Below, piece by piece: positions 9,710 through 18,406 of a stretch of DNA of 64,000 nucleotides. Where the stretch lies: NCBI GenBank assembly GCA_020629795.1, contig JAHDCR010000003.1, positions 45,925-109,924 of the forward strand, written 5' to 3'. Source of the stretch: Candidatus Altimarinota bacterium. Its GTDB lineage: Bacteria > Patescibacteriota > Gracilibacteria > BD1-5 > UBA6164. Within the stretch, counting starts at the first letter, position 1. The number at the start of each line of letters is the position of its first letter. The position numbers were made by a program, and so were the translations under genes. A model generated the notes under the pieces. It had not been told where the DNA came from. It ran no database searches and worked only from the letters and a program-made list of their open reading frames with translations.

Positions 9710-10003
9710 ATGTGAAGAAAACCAAAATTAATTAAACTACGAAATAAATCTGATGCAGATGAGTTTCTCTCTTATGAGATTGAGCAGTGAGATGAATTTG
9801 CAAAAAAATATCCTCTACCAGCAGAACTTTCTGAAAAAACTGTAAAAGTTGAGTTTGTACTCTGAAAGCGTAAACGAAAGATCTTTATAGTATCAGAGAC
9901 TAGTAATGATCAAAAACAAACTACTTTTTATAGAATACATCCCTCAAGTATAGGATTTAAATATTTTGAGGATTATGATGGTGATTTGGCTTTTAAAAAA
10001 TAA
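9710..10003 (+). CDS. Small basic protein, paralogue of the gene at 8612
   Basis: A 97-aa protein beginning MGRKPKLIKLRNKSDADEFL. It aligns with the protein at 8612 in the blocks RNKxDAD, KTVKVEFVLGKRKRKIFIV and RIHPSSIGFKYF. The length, Lys/Arg richness and a TGA-encoded Gly at position 2 are also shared. No known domain is recognised. A terminator follows directly. Divergence from the exonuclease across a LexA-like site is the only hint at function. Confidence 0.7.
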
Positions 10004-10030
10004 TCCTTCGTTTGAAGGATTATTTTTTTA
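9993..10030 (+). terminator. Intrinsic terminator
   Basis: The stem AAATAATCCTTC / GAAGGATTATTT has a GTTT-type loop and is followed by seven T residues, immediately after the stop at 10003. Confidence 0.85.
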
Positions 10031-10140
10031 TTCTCAGATGGTTCTTGATGTCGTTTTATGTGAACTATTTGAGAAGATTAAAAATATGAGAATCGCAATT
10101 TAATTTTCCCTTTTTAAAATGATATTTAGTTTTTTCATAA

Positions 10141-10662
10141 CTATCAATCTGAACAAACTCGACTAATAGTTCACTCAAACATAGAAAGTGTTTTATCGTA
10201 ACAATAAGGTACATCACTTTGAACGCTACCATAACAAACGTTCCACTCTGGTAAATCATAACTTGGGTATGCATAGTATCACTTTGAATATTTTTTCAGG
10301 TATCTTTTTGAATGTATTTTTGTACCAAATATATAACCTAGTTCATTTCATTTATATTCATCATCTTCAAAATATTTTGTGGCAACAAGATAGTAACAGA
10401 ATTTCTTAGGAGTTATTTCTTGATCTAGCTTTTCATTAAAATCGTTTAAATTACGAAATGTATATTCTTCTCTAGGGACTTCAGCAAGTATAGATTTTAT
10501 CTCTTCTAGTTGTCTAAAATTGTACTCATCAAGTAATATGTTTTCCCTCTCAACTCACTGAAGTACTCAATAATAAAAAAATCCTAATACGATAGCAAGT
10601 ATTATAGAGAGAACACTTCCTCAAATTAAATATTTTTTATATTTCTGTATATAATCTTTCAT
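10141..10662 (-). CDS. Membrane-anchored hypothetical protein, array copy A1
   Basis: A 173-aa protein with one N-terminal transmembrane helix (GGSVLSIILAIVLGFFYYG). It continues with a soluble domain containing YNFRQLEEIKSILAEVPREE, TPKKFCYYLVATKYFEDDEY, GNELGYIFGTKIHSK and YPSYDLPEWNVCYG. Copy A3 (12782) shares these blocks closely, and A4 and A2 more weakly. The family is unknown to me. Conserved Cys residues (FCYY, VCYG, YCYD) may form disulfides outside the membrane. The region after the TAG stop still resembles the ends of the other copies, so the C-terminus may have been shortened by mutation. It starts 3 bp after a surface-protein remnant. Confidence 0.65.
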
Positions 10663-10665
10663 TTT

Positions 10666-10790
10666 TTATTGTCTAATTATAGTAAATATCCCTGTTTGTC
10701 AGAGAATTTCAAACTTTATCACACTGGTTTTCCCCTGGTTCAGGAATCTTAGCTCTAATATTTGTTCCTCCCAATATCTCAGTTTATAAG
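10666..10790 (-). pseudogene. Remnant of a beta-sandwich surface-protein C-terminus
   Basis: This stretch encodes TNIRAKIPEPG in one frame, then after a one-base shift TSVIKFEILGQTGIFTIIRQ and a stop. The same motifs occur at 11869-12103 (TNIKAEIPEPGETRVIEFEILGETG, split here) and 12501-12745 (TNIQVDIPEE ... VEFEVSGRQGVFRVIR). No start codon precedes it. It is the decayed 3' end of a repeated extracellular beta-domain gene. Confidence 0.6.
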
Positions 10791-10859
10791 TAGTTTATCA
10801 TTTTTTTTATACCAGGACTATTTTTACAAGAATTAGTGATTAAATATTTATCTCTTCTT

Positions 10860-11013
10860 TTATTTCTTCTTCCCTCCTTTTACTTTAAAATTTCAAAAAT
10901 CTTGATTTGTAAGTACTTGTCAGTTTGAAAGATCTATATTATAGTATCCATTATGTGGATTTGTAACAATCCAATTTTGGTGTGGAATTTCTATGACTCT
11001 AGATAGTTCTTTT
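10860..11013 (-). pseudogene. C-terminal fragment of a Cna_B/SdrD_B-type surface protein
   Basis: The fragment encodes IPHQNWIVTNPHNGYYNIDL then SNGQVLTNQDFGNFKVKGGK and a stop. This is the last half of an SdrD_B/Cna_B repeat (W...GYY.I.L..GQ...N.DFGN) with a basic tail. No start codon or N-terminal half precedes it; an upstream terminator cuts it off. 119 bp of it (10873-10991) match 13353-13471 without differences. Confidence 0.75.
10873..10991 (-). repeat. 119-bp direct repeat, copy 1
   Basis: By eye this is identical to 13353-13471, base for base, while the flanks differ at once. Both copies encode the same end of a Cna_B-type repeat. Perfect identity inside otherwise decaying sequence indicates recent duplication or gene conversion. 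Confidence 0.85.
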
Positions 11014-11019
11014 CATATC

Positions 11020-11050
11020 AAAAAAAATCCCTTATTTTAAGGGATTTTAA
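11020..11050 (-). terminator. Intrinsic terminator
   Basis: AAAATCCCTTA-ttt-TAAGGGATTTT, with an A run that becomes a U run on the minus strand. It lies downstream of the decayed copy A2. Confidence 0.75.
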
Positions 11051-11165
11051 GCATTTAAATGTCATTGGAGTTTCTTGATGTCCCTATAAGTGAACTTTTT
11101 GATAAGATAAAAATTCTCAAGTTCCTGTAAATAGACAAAAGCGATTGGATAATTTCGTAGAATAA

Positions 11166-11572
11166 TTATTCTATTCAAAACCCTTTCCTTGAAAACTTTG
11201 ACTCCTTTGACTCACATGCATAAGAAATAATACTCTCGTAGTATTCCCTTAATATATCATAGCATCTTCAAGTACAAAATATTTCTTCTGGAATATCATA
11301 CTTTGGATACGAGTAGTACTCTATATTTTCATAATTTCTATCTCAATAAAACCATATATAGATAAATGATTCTAATTTAAAACTAAATAAATAAGGCTTA
11401 TTATCATTGTTACTACTTAAAAAATAACATTTTTTTATTGGAGTTATATTTTGATTATATAACTCATTAAATTCTTCAATACCTTTTAATTCCTTTATAA
11501 TATTTTCATTATTTAAAACTTGTTGTACTATTTCTAATTGATTAAAATTATATGTATCTATATATCAGAAAT
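11166..11572 (-). pseudogene. Array copy A2, N-terminally truncated
   Basis: An open frame encodes TYNFNQLEIVQQVLNNENII ... ITPIKKCYFLSSNND ... YSYPKYDIPEEIFCTGRCYD, clearly related to copies A1, A3 and A4. There is no start codon. A TAA lies four codons before the homologous region, and the transmembrane helix is missing. Immediately upstream is another fragment of the surface protein ending in GIFTIVRQ (stop at 11582). A 55-aa ORF further upstream (11630-11797) carries a transmembrane helix of similar type and may be the detached N-terminus of such a gene. Confidence 0.65.
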
Positions 11573-11629
11573 TGAATTAAATTACTGTCTCACGATAGTG
11601 AATATCCCACTTGAAACTCACAAATACTC

Positions 11630-11797
11630 TTATTTAGGTAATTCTTCAATGGAATACCTACCACTACTAGCAGGAGCAACTCATTTACTAAATATATTTT
11701 TATTGTAAAAGTAATTTGCATATATGAGTATTAATATAAATCCTAATAAAATAACTAAAGATAGGTATCATACAAATTTAGTAATATTTTTTTTCAT
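11630..11797 (-). CDS. 55-aa transmembrane peptide
   Basis: A complete small frame from ATG to TAA encoding MKKNITKFVGYLSLVILLGF then ILILIYANYFYNKNIFSKG and a short polar tail. It has one membrane helix. Its tail FSKGVAPASSGRYSIEE resembles FSTGASASSGEFIYE (remnant at 12108) and FSTGVTRDNTDG (12312). This is a repeated small membrane module of the array, either a real peptide or the detached N-terminus of a longer gene. Confidence 0.45.
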
Positions 11798-11868
11798 TTT
11801 ATTTTGTTATAATTGTAAAAGTTCAGGTTTATCAGAAAATGTAATAATCAAAGAAGAAACATTTTTAT

Positions 11869-12103
11869 CTATTTATTTTTTCTTCCCTCATTTCTCTTTG
11901 TAGTTTCAAAAGTTCAGGTTTCTCAGAGTATCTCAAACTCTATAACTCTCGTCTCACCTGGTTCAGGAATCTCAGCTTTTATGTTTGTCCCCCACCTCAC
12001 AAGTCAGGTATCTGACCTATGTCCAGTGACTGTTTGGGCTGTTGGATTTCTTTTTCAAGAAAGAGTAAACTCTGTATCTTCAGAGAAAAATGAAAAGTTG
12101 ACC
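11869..12103 (-). pseudogene. Surface-protein beta-domain fragment
   Basis: The frame encodes FSFFSEDTEFTLSGKRNPTA, QTVTGHRSDTGLVRWGTNIK and AEIPEPGETRVIEFEILGET before a TAG stop. It matches the remnants at 10666 and 12501. A stop codon immediately precedes it and no start exists, so it is the orphaned C-terminal domain of an extracellular protein. Confidence 0.6.
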
Positions 12104-12107
12104 TAGT

Positions 12108-12240
12108 TTTAAAGTATATATTCATAAATAAACTCTCAACTACTTGCAGAAGCTCAAGTACTAAATTGTATCTTTTTATATATAAAAACTATATACAAAA
12201 TTTTCAGTATACATCAGGTGAAAAACAATAGAAATATAAA
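12108..12240 (-). pseudogene. Remnant of the small transmembrane module
   Basis: The frame encodes VLFIFLLFFTGCILKILYIV then FIYKKIQFSTGASASSGEFI and a TAA, with no ATG. It resembles the small membrane ORFs at 11630 and 12312. Confidence 0.4.
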
Positions 12241-12311
12241 TAGAACTGTGTTCTTTTGAATATTAATTGTTATTTTACTTATATTTTAAATTCATCTTTT
12301 TTGTCTTATGA

Positions 12312-12470
12312 TTATTCTGATGTATTAATTCAATCAGTATTATCTCTAGTAACTCAAGTACTAAACCTTGTATCATCATATATAAATACTGCATATATCA
12401 TGTATCCTATACATAAAATTACTATTAGTAATAGAATATACAATATCACATTGTTAGTCTTATGTTTCAT
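12312..12470 (-). CDS. 52-aa transmembrane peptide
   Basis: ATG to TAA, encoding MKHKTNNVILYILLLIVILC then IGYMIYAVFIYDDTRFSTGV. It has one transmembrane helix and a short polar tail shared with the modules at 11630 and 12108. No function is known. It lies in the degenerate array and may itself be a truncated gene. Confidence 0.4.
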
Positions 12471-12500
12471 AATTTGATAATTAATAAATAATAATTTTGT

Positions 12501-12745
12501 TTATTTAGTTCTGATAACTCTGAATACTCATTGCCTACCAGAGACTTCAAACTCGACTATATATTCTTGTTCAGATTCTTCTGGTATATCTACTTGAATA
12601 TTCGTTCCATAATGTACTGTACCAGTACCACATCTTGTACCATCAGATATCTTTACTGTAGAATTTTAATTACCTGTGACAATAAACTCCGTATCATCTG
12701 AGAGAAATGGAAAGCTTATCCAGTTTGAGGTTACTGTTCATTTAA
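12501..12745 (-). pseudogene. Surface-protein beta-domain fragment with premature stop
   Basis: The fragment encodes TVTSNWISFPFLSDDTEFIV, then an in-frame TAA at 12666-12668, then TVKISDGTRCGTGTVHYGTN and IQVDIPEESEQEYIVEFEVS with a final VIRTK. It aligns with 11869-12103. The internal stop and missing start mark it as a pseudogene. Confidence 0.6.
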
Positions 12746-12781
12746 GTAAACTTTTAAGAAAATTAAATAGATATTTTTTTA

Positions 12782-13306
12782 TTAGCTAGTGCAAACTCAT
12801 ACGATAGTTCACTCCAATTTAGCAAAGTTTCAATCATAACAAAAAGGCTCTCATGTATTCAAGTTTCTATAACATCTATTATGAATAGGTAAATTGTATT
12901 CAGGATAAACAAAAAATCATTCTGGGTATTTATCTGAATAATACTTAGAGTGTATTTTTGTAGCAAATATGTACCCTAATTCATTTCAATTATATTCTTC
13001 ATCTTCAAAATAATGTGTAGACATTATATAATAACAATATTTTTTTGGTATTACTTCTACATCAAATTGTCTATTAAAGTCTGCAAGTCTCGCAAATTTA
13101 TATTCTTCTCTAGGAACTTCTGAAAGTATAGATTTTATCTTTTCTAGTTGCTTAAAATTATATCTATCGAGCATGATATTATCTATCTCTGTTTTTACTG
13201 GTGAAAACAATGGGCCATAGAAATACATATAAGATATAAGTCACAGCATCAATACTATAATGCTTATATATATATCTCGTCTTGATATGATTTTTAGTTT
13301 TTTCAT
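12782..13306 (-). CDS. Membrane-anchored hypothetical protein, array copy A3
   Basis: A 174-aa protein with an N-terminal membrane helix (IYISIIVLMLGLISYMYF) and the same soluble domain as A1: YNFKQLEKIKSILSEVPREE, IPKKYCYYIMSTHYFEDEEY, GNELGYIFATKIHSK, YPEYNLPIHNRCY and PFCYDGNFAKLEGTI. It is the best-preserved copy of the family together with A1. The family is not recognised. The helix orientation suggests the domain faces outside, and conserved Cys residues support this (inference). It lies between two surface-protein fragments. Confidence 0.65.
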
Positions 13307-13339
13307 TTTTTGTTTTTTAGACTTAAAGTGAATAAAAAT

Positions 13340-13650
13340 TTACTTTTTCTTTCCTCCTTTTACTTTAAAATTTCAAAAATCTTGATTTGTAAGTACTTGT
13401 CAGTTTGAAAGATCTATATTATAGTATCCATTATGTGGATTTGTAACAATCCAATTTTGGTGTGGAATTTCGAGAATCTTATATTTTCCTGTTTGTAGTG
13501 ACTGAAATTCATAATATCCGTCATTATTTGTAACGGTAAATGACTCAGAGTTCTCTTCGCAATCATCATTATTATTAGTATCTATACATATCTTCCATCA
13601 AGCCATATACTTTTCTCTCTCGTCTCTCTGTCTTCATTCACTAAAATAAA
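13340..13650 (-). pseudogene. Cna_B/SdrD_B repeat fragment with second copy of the 119-bp repeat
   Basis: The frame encodes a nearly whole SdrD_B-type repeat: MAGWKICIDTNNNDDCEENS, SFTVTNNDGYYEFQSLQTGK, IPHQNWIVTNPHNGYYNIDL and DFGNFKVKGGKKK with stop. The Asp/Asn-rich calcium-site-like start and the GYY.F..L..G.Y core are typical. The only in-frame ATG (13606) lies inside the domain, giving at most an 88-aa peptide without a signal sequence, so it is scored as a fragment. Confidence 0.65.
13353..13471 (-). repeat. 119-bp direct repeat, copy 2
   Basis: Identical by eye to 10873-10991, 2.48 kb away, in the same orientation. Confidence 0.85.
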
Positions 13651-13668
13651 AGACAGCAAAGCTGTCTT
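13641..13668 (-). terminator. Intrinsic terminator after copy A4
   Basis: AAGACAGC-aaa-GCTGTCTT. On the minus strand it is followed by a TTTTATTTT tail, just 3' of the A4 stop. Confidence 0.75.
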
Positions 13669-13669
13669 G

Positions 13670-14371
13670 TTACTCCTCGCATCTATGCGAAACAAGTTCT
13701 TTAAAACTTCTTAAATTTTCATTATAGCAATATCATGCACAAATACTTATATACGGTATATCATATTTTGGGTATACAAAGTACTTTGTTCCATATAAAG
13801 ATGTATATATCAACGATTCTATTCGAAATGAAAAATCATAAAGTTCAGAACCATTATAGGTAGATATATCGTAACACTTATTTATTGGTGTAATATTAGT
13901 GTTGTATTTTTCATTAAATTCTTTTATATCAAAGAACTCAGGAGTATCTTTTGAAATAGATTCGAGTATAGGAAGCGCCTTTTTAAATTGTCAGAAGTTA
14001 TAAAAATCTATGAAGCTATAGAATATTTGCACTGAAATAAAAATCATCATAGCAGGAAGGAAGATTTTCTTAAGATAAAATCATCGATTATTTCTTGCAT
14101 ATTTACGATAAAAGAAATATATAATTCCCGAAGAGACGAGAAGGAAGAGAAAAAAATATATATGGAACCCATAGGTATAAAATAATCCTCCATAGACTCC
14201 TCCACAACTTTCTGCTGCATTCTCTACTCCACTGACTCCATAGAGACAATCTTTAAAACGAATTCTTAAATCGTCTCGGACTAACCCAAAAGTTAAAATA
14301 GCAATTGGAAGTATTGCAAGAAGTGATTTCAATCACTGAATGATGAAATATTTATTTTTTACTTTTTCCAT
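13670..14371 (-). CDS. Multi-pass membrane hypothetical protein, array copy A4
   Basis: A 233-aa divergent family member with three hydrophobic helices (LKSLLAILPIAILTFGLV; FHIYFFL then FLLVSSGIIYFFY; FLPAMMIFISVQIFYSFI) before the shared soluble part (YNFGQFKKALPILESISKD, NITPINKCYDISTYNG, YFVYPKYDIPYISICAGYCY). The A1-A3 copies have one helix, so this looks like the full-length ancestor form or a fusion. Its ATG overlaps the 3' end of the surface-protein gene at 14352, implying a two-gene transcript in which the adhesin and the membrane protein were co-expressed. Confidence 0.65.
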
Positions 14372-15516
14372 TTGTTTTTTCTGCGCTAAAATTTAAGTTT
14401 TGAAAGTTTTGTCCTTTATTTACAAATACATCATAGCTTTTTTGTGTGAAATTCCAATTTGTATGCGGAATAATACTGAGAGTATAATTTCCTGTTTTTA
14501 GATCTGTAAATGCGTAGTATCACTCTTTGTCTGTTACGACAAAAGGTTCTTCATTTTCTTCTAATGTTCCATTATTATTTATGTCTAAATACATTTTCCA
14601 GCCTGCCATTTTTGCATTGGTATTTCATGTAAGATATCATGAAATATTTCATACGTCACTCTCAGAATCTAAAGAACTGTGCATATCAAATACTCCATCA
14701 TCATTTGTGTCTAATGCATATGAGACACTATTTCCTTCTTCTATCCAATCAATACTATATTTTTGTATGTATCAAGTAGATTGCATATTATTCAATACTA
14801 CCGTCTCTACCTCTGGTTTTCTAAAATCATCCATGATGATGGTGTATTCTCAACTCTTATGGTCATCAAAATCTAGAATCATTTCTCCATTTTGAGAGTG
14901 AAAAATATCTTTTTCCCCCTCATGAATCTCTACAGAGGCTATCTCATTATAGTAATTTCCTCCTGCAATCATAAGAGTATAGGATTCATCTAGGTTTCCA
15001 TCAACTTCTAGAGTGAGGTCATCTCTCCCTTCAGGGAAATATATTTGCTTCCAATTATTTTCTCTCTGCTCATCATTTCAGGAAGCATTGAGTGATATCA
15101 GTACTTGAGATCCTGGTATTTCTTCAAATATATCTCCATTTTGAAATCCTGTTTTATTTCACTGACTATCTCTCACGATAAAATCTGAGATTCATGAAAA
15201 AGTATAGAGAAGTTCACTATCACTAAATCCAGCTGGAAGTCATAGATTTTGATGCGTGAGCAATTCGTCAATACTGACTAGAGCTATATCTTGAAATGAG
15301 TTCCAATTATAAAAACCAGCTTGAAATTCATTATTTTCAATATCAACTTCTATATATTGATCATATGCGAAAAACTTATTTTTTTTATATTCTACAAAAG
15401 GATGTGAAATATTATTATCCCAAGTATATATTTTATTCCCCTCTACTTTATATGGAACAACTGCATGGGCAGCACTAACACAATTAAAAAATCATAGAAA
15501 ACAACTATATTTTCAT
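14352..15516 (-). pseudogene. Cna_B-domain surface protein with disrupted 5' end
   Basis: A frame of about 380 codons encodes a signal-like segment (KYSCFLGFFN then CVSAAHAVVPY), a long beta-rich extracellular region (VSIDELLTHQNL, EVDGNLDESYTLMIAGGNYY, GEMILDFDDHKSGEYTIIMD) and a C-terminal SdrD_B/Cna_B repeat (MAGWKMYLDINNNGTLEENE ... GYYAFTDLKTGNYTL). The only suitable ATG, at 15516, is one base out of frame with the signal peptide (ATGAAAATATAG), so translation would stop at codon 4. A serine-recombinase remnant on the other strand begins at the same point. The gene was either frameshifted in an A run or cut by the insertion. Confidence 0.6.
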
Positions 15517-15529
15517 TTGAAGACTAATA

Positions 15530-15915
15530 TGTATGATTTTTCTGGATTATCTTTAAATTGAGAACTCGATAAAGAAAGTTATTTGGAAAGGAAAAATGAT
15601 TTTGTGAGACAAATATCTGTGTTAGAAGAACAAAAGAACGAACTTGGAAAAGACGATTTAGAAGAAAAGATAAAGACAATGTTCGAACTCTCAAAAAACC
15701 TGTATCAGAGCTATAAACAAGCAGATGAGCAAGGAAAATCCGTTTTGCTCCAAAACATAATGTTCGAACTTTTAGTGAAAAACAAAAAAGAGCTCTCCTA
15801 TGCGGAGAACTCTGTGTATTCTTGTCTCAAAATGATGCAAAAACACGATTTTTCTAATTTGGAGGTACCACCCGGAGTCGAACCGGGCTACAAAGCTTTG
15901 CAGGCTTCTGCATAA
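15530..15915 (+). pseudogene. C-terminal remnant of a large serine recombinase
   Basis: The frame LNGELDKESYLERKNDFVRQ, followed by a long coiled-coil (EEKIKTMFELSKNLYQSYKQ) and LLVKNKKELSYAEN, matches the C-terminal coiled-coil end of large serine recombinases. The catalytic resolvase domain and zinc region are absent. The listed 110-aa ORF runs on into the antisense of tRNA-Cys, so its last 20 residues are not protein-derived. It marks an old integration next to the tRNA gene and directly abuts the damaged surface-protein gene. Confidence 0.6.
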
Positions 15916-15933
15916 CCGCTCTGCCATGGCACC
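15860..15933 (-). tRNA. tRNA-Cys(GCA)
   Basis: A cloverleaf can be drawn: acceptor GGTGCCA / TGGTACC (one G-T pair), anticodon loop CTGCAAA with anticodon GCA, T-arm CCCGG-TTCGACT-CCGGG, discriminator T and an encoded CCA. A recombinase remnant abuts its 3' end. Confidence 0.93.
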
Positions 15934-16010
15934 GTATATAAGCGAGAGAGATTATATAATTTAGAACTGATAATTCAAGATTTTTTTTGTTTTCTCGCTT
16001 TTAGCACCTT

Positions 16011-16553
16011 TTATTTACAATTAAAGTTCTGAAGAATATACTCATACCTATCGTAACTTTCTAGCTTTTCGGTGAGAGAAATAGTCATATAGTAGCCAAC
16101 ATCATCACAGACCCTTGCTGTTTGTATGTAAATTGTCTCTGGGGTATCGCTGCTATATTTTCAACTATAAGTTATGATATTTCCTTTTTGATTATCAGTG
16201 AATGTCACTTCGTTATTTGAAATAAGTTTATATCATTTAATTCATTTTTCTAGTGATTGAATACCACTCTCAATTATTGCTTGTGGTGATATAGCAGTAT
16301 TATCTTTTTTTAAAATAACAATATTATTAATATATCATTGCTTTGGGGACTCAGATCTAAAAGCAAGAGCTATCTCTCCAGATTTCGGAATTACTAAATC
16401 CTCATTTGGTATTGTTTTCCAGGTACTTGGGGTTGGGATTGAAAAACCTTCATTTTCCTGAATTATGAGCCCCGTTGCAGCAGGAGAATCATCTGCTCAT
16501 CAGCAAGACACCAAAAACACAAAACAAAGTATTAGAGAAATATATGTTTTCAT
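16011..16553 (-). CDS. Putative lipoprotein
   Basis: A 180-aa protein with a lipoprotein signal peptide, MKTYISLILCFVFLVSCGGA (lipobox LVSC). The mature part resembles small PsbP/DUF1795-type beta domains: GFSIPTPSTWKTIPNEDLVI, then EIALAFRSES, ending in TISLTEKLESYDRYEYILQN. That assignment is tentative. It is probably anchored to the outer face of the membrane. The 107-aa membrane protein gene ends 1 bp upstream, so the two form an operon. Confidence 0.75.
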
Positions 16554-16554
16554 A

Positions 16555-16878
16555 CTAAAAGATTGGGATTAAAAAGCTCATTCACATTACCGCGCAGAGC
16601 AGGCACAGTACATACAATACTAAGTTTGGTAATTTGGACTCTCAAAAATGCAATATTCCCATACACAGAAACAATACAAACGATACTACCGTTCCAATAT
16701 AAATAGGTAAAAAAAGAGGTATAGATATGCCAGTATAAAAATTGGCAGCTATACTAAAATATGAGAGAAAAAATAAAAATACCATACAAATAAATACTCT
16801 TTTAGATGAAGTATACAAGAGAGTTTTTTTCTTTCCTGAATCAGAAAGATATTTTTTAAAATTTTTCTTAAGTGTCAT
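16555..16878 (-). CDS. Small multi-pass membrane protein
   Basis: A 107-aa protein. The basic N-terminus MTLKKNFKKYLSDSGKKKTL is followed by about four hydrophobic segments: VFICMVFLFFLSYFSIA, PLFLPIYIGTVVSFVLFLCM, LVLYVLCLLCAVMG and a C-terminal SFLIPIF. A TGA inside (HFGESK) splits it in the ORF track. It shares an operon with the lipoprotein gene. No family is recognised. Confidence 0.7.
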
Positions 16879-16945
16879 ACTTGATTTTACAAATTTTGCT
16901 TATATTATGAGTCCATAACAATACTTGTATAAAATATATGAATAA

Positions 16946-17236
16946 ATGAGCATATCGCAAGATGAACTAAAAAAGATTGCTGAAAAGCTATCAAAAATAC
17001 CAGCAGATAATCCAGCACTTCTAGGAAATATAACTGACATACTGTGATATATGGATTTGTTATCTCAAGTTGATACGAGTGAAGTCACTCCAACTGTCTC
17101 AGTAGTAGAAAATAAAGCTGAGCTTCGTGATGATTCAGTTCAAAATCCTACTCACGCAACTGGAGCAGATCTACTCAAAACTACAAAACAAAAAGTTGCC
17201 TGAGATCAAATAGTGCTACCAAATATTATGAATTAG
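16946..17236 (+). CDS. gatC: Asp-tRNA(Asn)/Glu-tRNA(Gln) amidotransferase subunit C
   Basis: A 96-aa GatC: MSISQDELKKIAEKLSKIPA, then ITDILGYMDLLSQVDTSEVT, LRDDSV and a C-terminal GDQIVLPNIMN. GatC stabilises the GatA-GatB complex that converts misacylated Asp-tRNA(Asn) or Glu-tRNA(Gln) to Asn-tRNA and Gln-tRNA. gatA and gatB are not nearby, so the subunits are split in this genome. It sits 5 bp upstream of recF in an unusual pairing. The ATG at 16946 is chosen because the earlier ATG runs into a TAA after a few codons. Confidence 0.9.
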
Positions 17237-17241
17237 TCTTC

Positions 17242-18282
17242 ATGGCAATTAAAACCCTGCATCTTAAGAATTTCAGAAATTTCTCACATAGAGAAATTTC
17301 TTTTTCATCAGGGAAAAATATTATTATTTGAAATAACGGACAATGAAAAAGTAACTTACTTGAAGCTCTCTCATTACCTGTATGATGAATGGTAGAAACT
17401 CAGTGACAATATCTTATCCAAAGATGAGCTGACGTTATGTATCTCAAATATGAACTTTCACTTGAAACTCTAGCCTATGCTTACGATGCTAAAACAGGTA
17501 AAAAGAAGTTTTTTCTTTGAGATAAATCAACTAGCCCTGCAAAGCTAAGAAATAGTTATCCCCATGTTATTTCGTTTCATCCATTGATAATGAACCTTAT
17601 GTATCTAGGGCCAAGTCATAGAAGAGACTTTCTAGATAGCATACTTATTTCAAGCTATCCAGAATATCAAAAAATACTCTCAAAATACAAAAAAGTTCTC
17701 TCAAGTAGAAATAAACTGCTTAAAAATATATCGTTACAAAAATCTGAAATATCAGAACTCGATTTTTGGAATGAAACCTTTATACATCTTGCCTGTGAAA
17801 TATATAAATATAGACTTGAGCTTATTGATTTTATTAAAGATTCAGAAAAAAATCTCAGTCAATATTTCTTTGGAAAAGTTACTACAACAAAGTTTTCCTA
17901 TATTACTAAAACTGATATGCAAAATGTAGAAAATAATCTCCGAGAATATTTAAAGCTCAATCTACAAAAAGAAATTCTTCTAAGAAAAACACTTAGAGGC
18001 CCACATCTCGATGACTTTGATGTTATTGTAGATGGAACTCCTCTGATACATTTTGCATCAAGGTGAGAGGTAAAAAGCGTCTTACTATGACTCAAATTTC
18101 TAGAAACTCAGTTCATACAAAAACACAGTAATAAAAAAGAAATCTTATACGTTATAGATGATCTACTCAGTGAATTAGATACTATACATAGAGAGCTTCT
18201 ATGGAATCATGTATGAAATAAACAATGCATTATGAGTAGTATAGAAGATATCGATATTGATTGAAATAAAATATATATCTAA
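17242..18282 (+). CDS. recF: RecF recombination mediator ATPase
   Basis: A 346-aa SMC-like ABC ATPase. The N-terminus MAIKTLHLKNFRNFSHREIS leads into Walker A GNNGQGKSNLLEAL, with both outer glycines encoded by TGA. Further marks are ISFHPLIMNLMYLGPSHRR, the signature-like region LRGPHLDDFDVIVDG ... FASRGEVKSVLLGL, and Walker B YVIDDLLSELDTIHRE. RecF loads RecA at gaps with RecO and RecR. The length fits the family (about 360 aa). In most bacteria recF lies beside dnaN and gyrB; here it follows gatC. Confidence 0.96.
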
Positions 18283-18406
18283 ATATATAAAAATATTGTA
18301 AAGTGAGTTTTCATTTTTATGTTGAGAATAGACTCTCTTGCAGGTAGTATAGCAAAGATAAATAGGTTTTTAACAAACTAAATACTTTTTAACATACCAC
18401 TGTATT

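Noticed and set aside
10065-10274. 69-aa minus ORF at 10065-10274
   Set aside because: Mostly an alternative frame of copy A1; its last part may preserve the old C-terminal end of the family but it lacks the family motifs.
15856-15915. Protein-coding extension of the recombinase ORF through tRNA-Cys
   Set aside because: The residues VPPGVEPGYKALQASA are the antisense of the tRNA and not part of a protein family.
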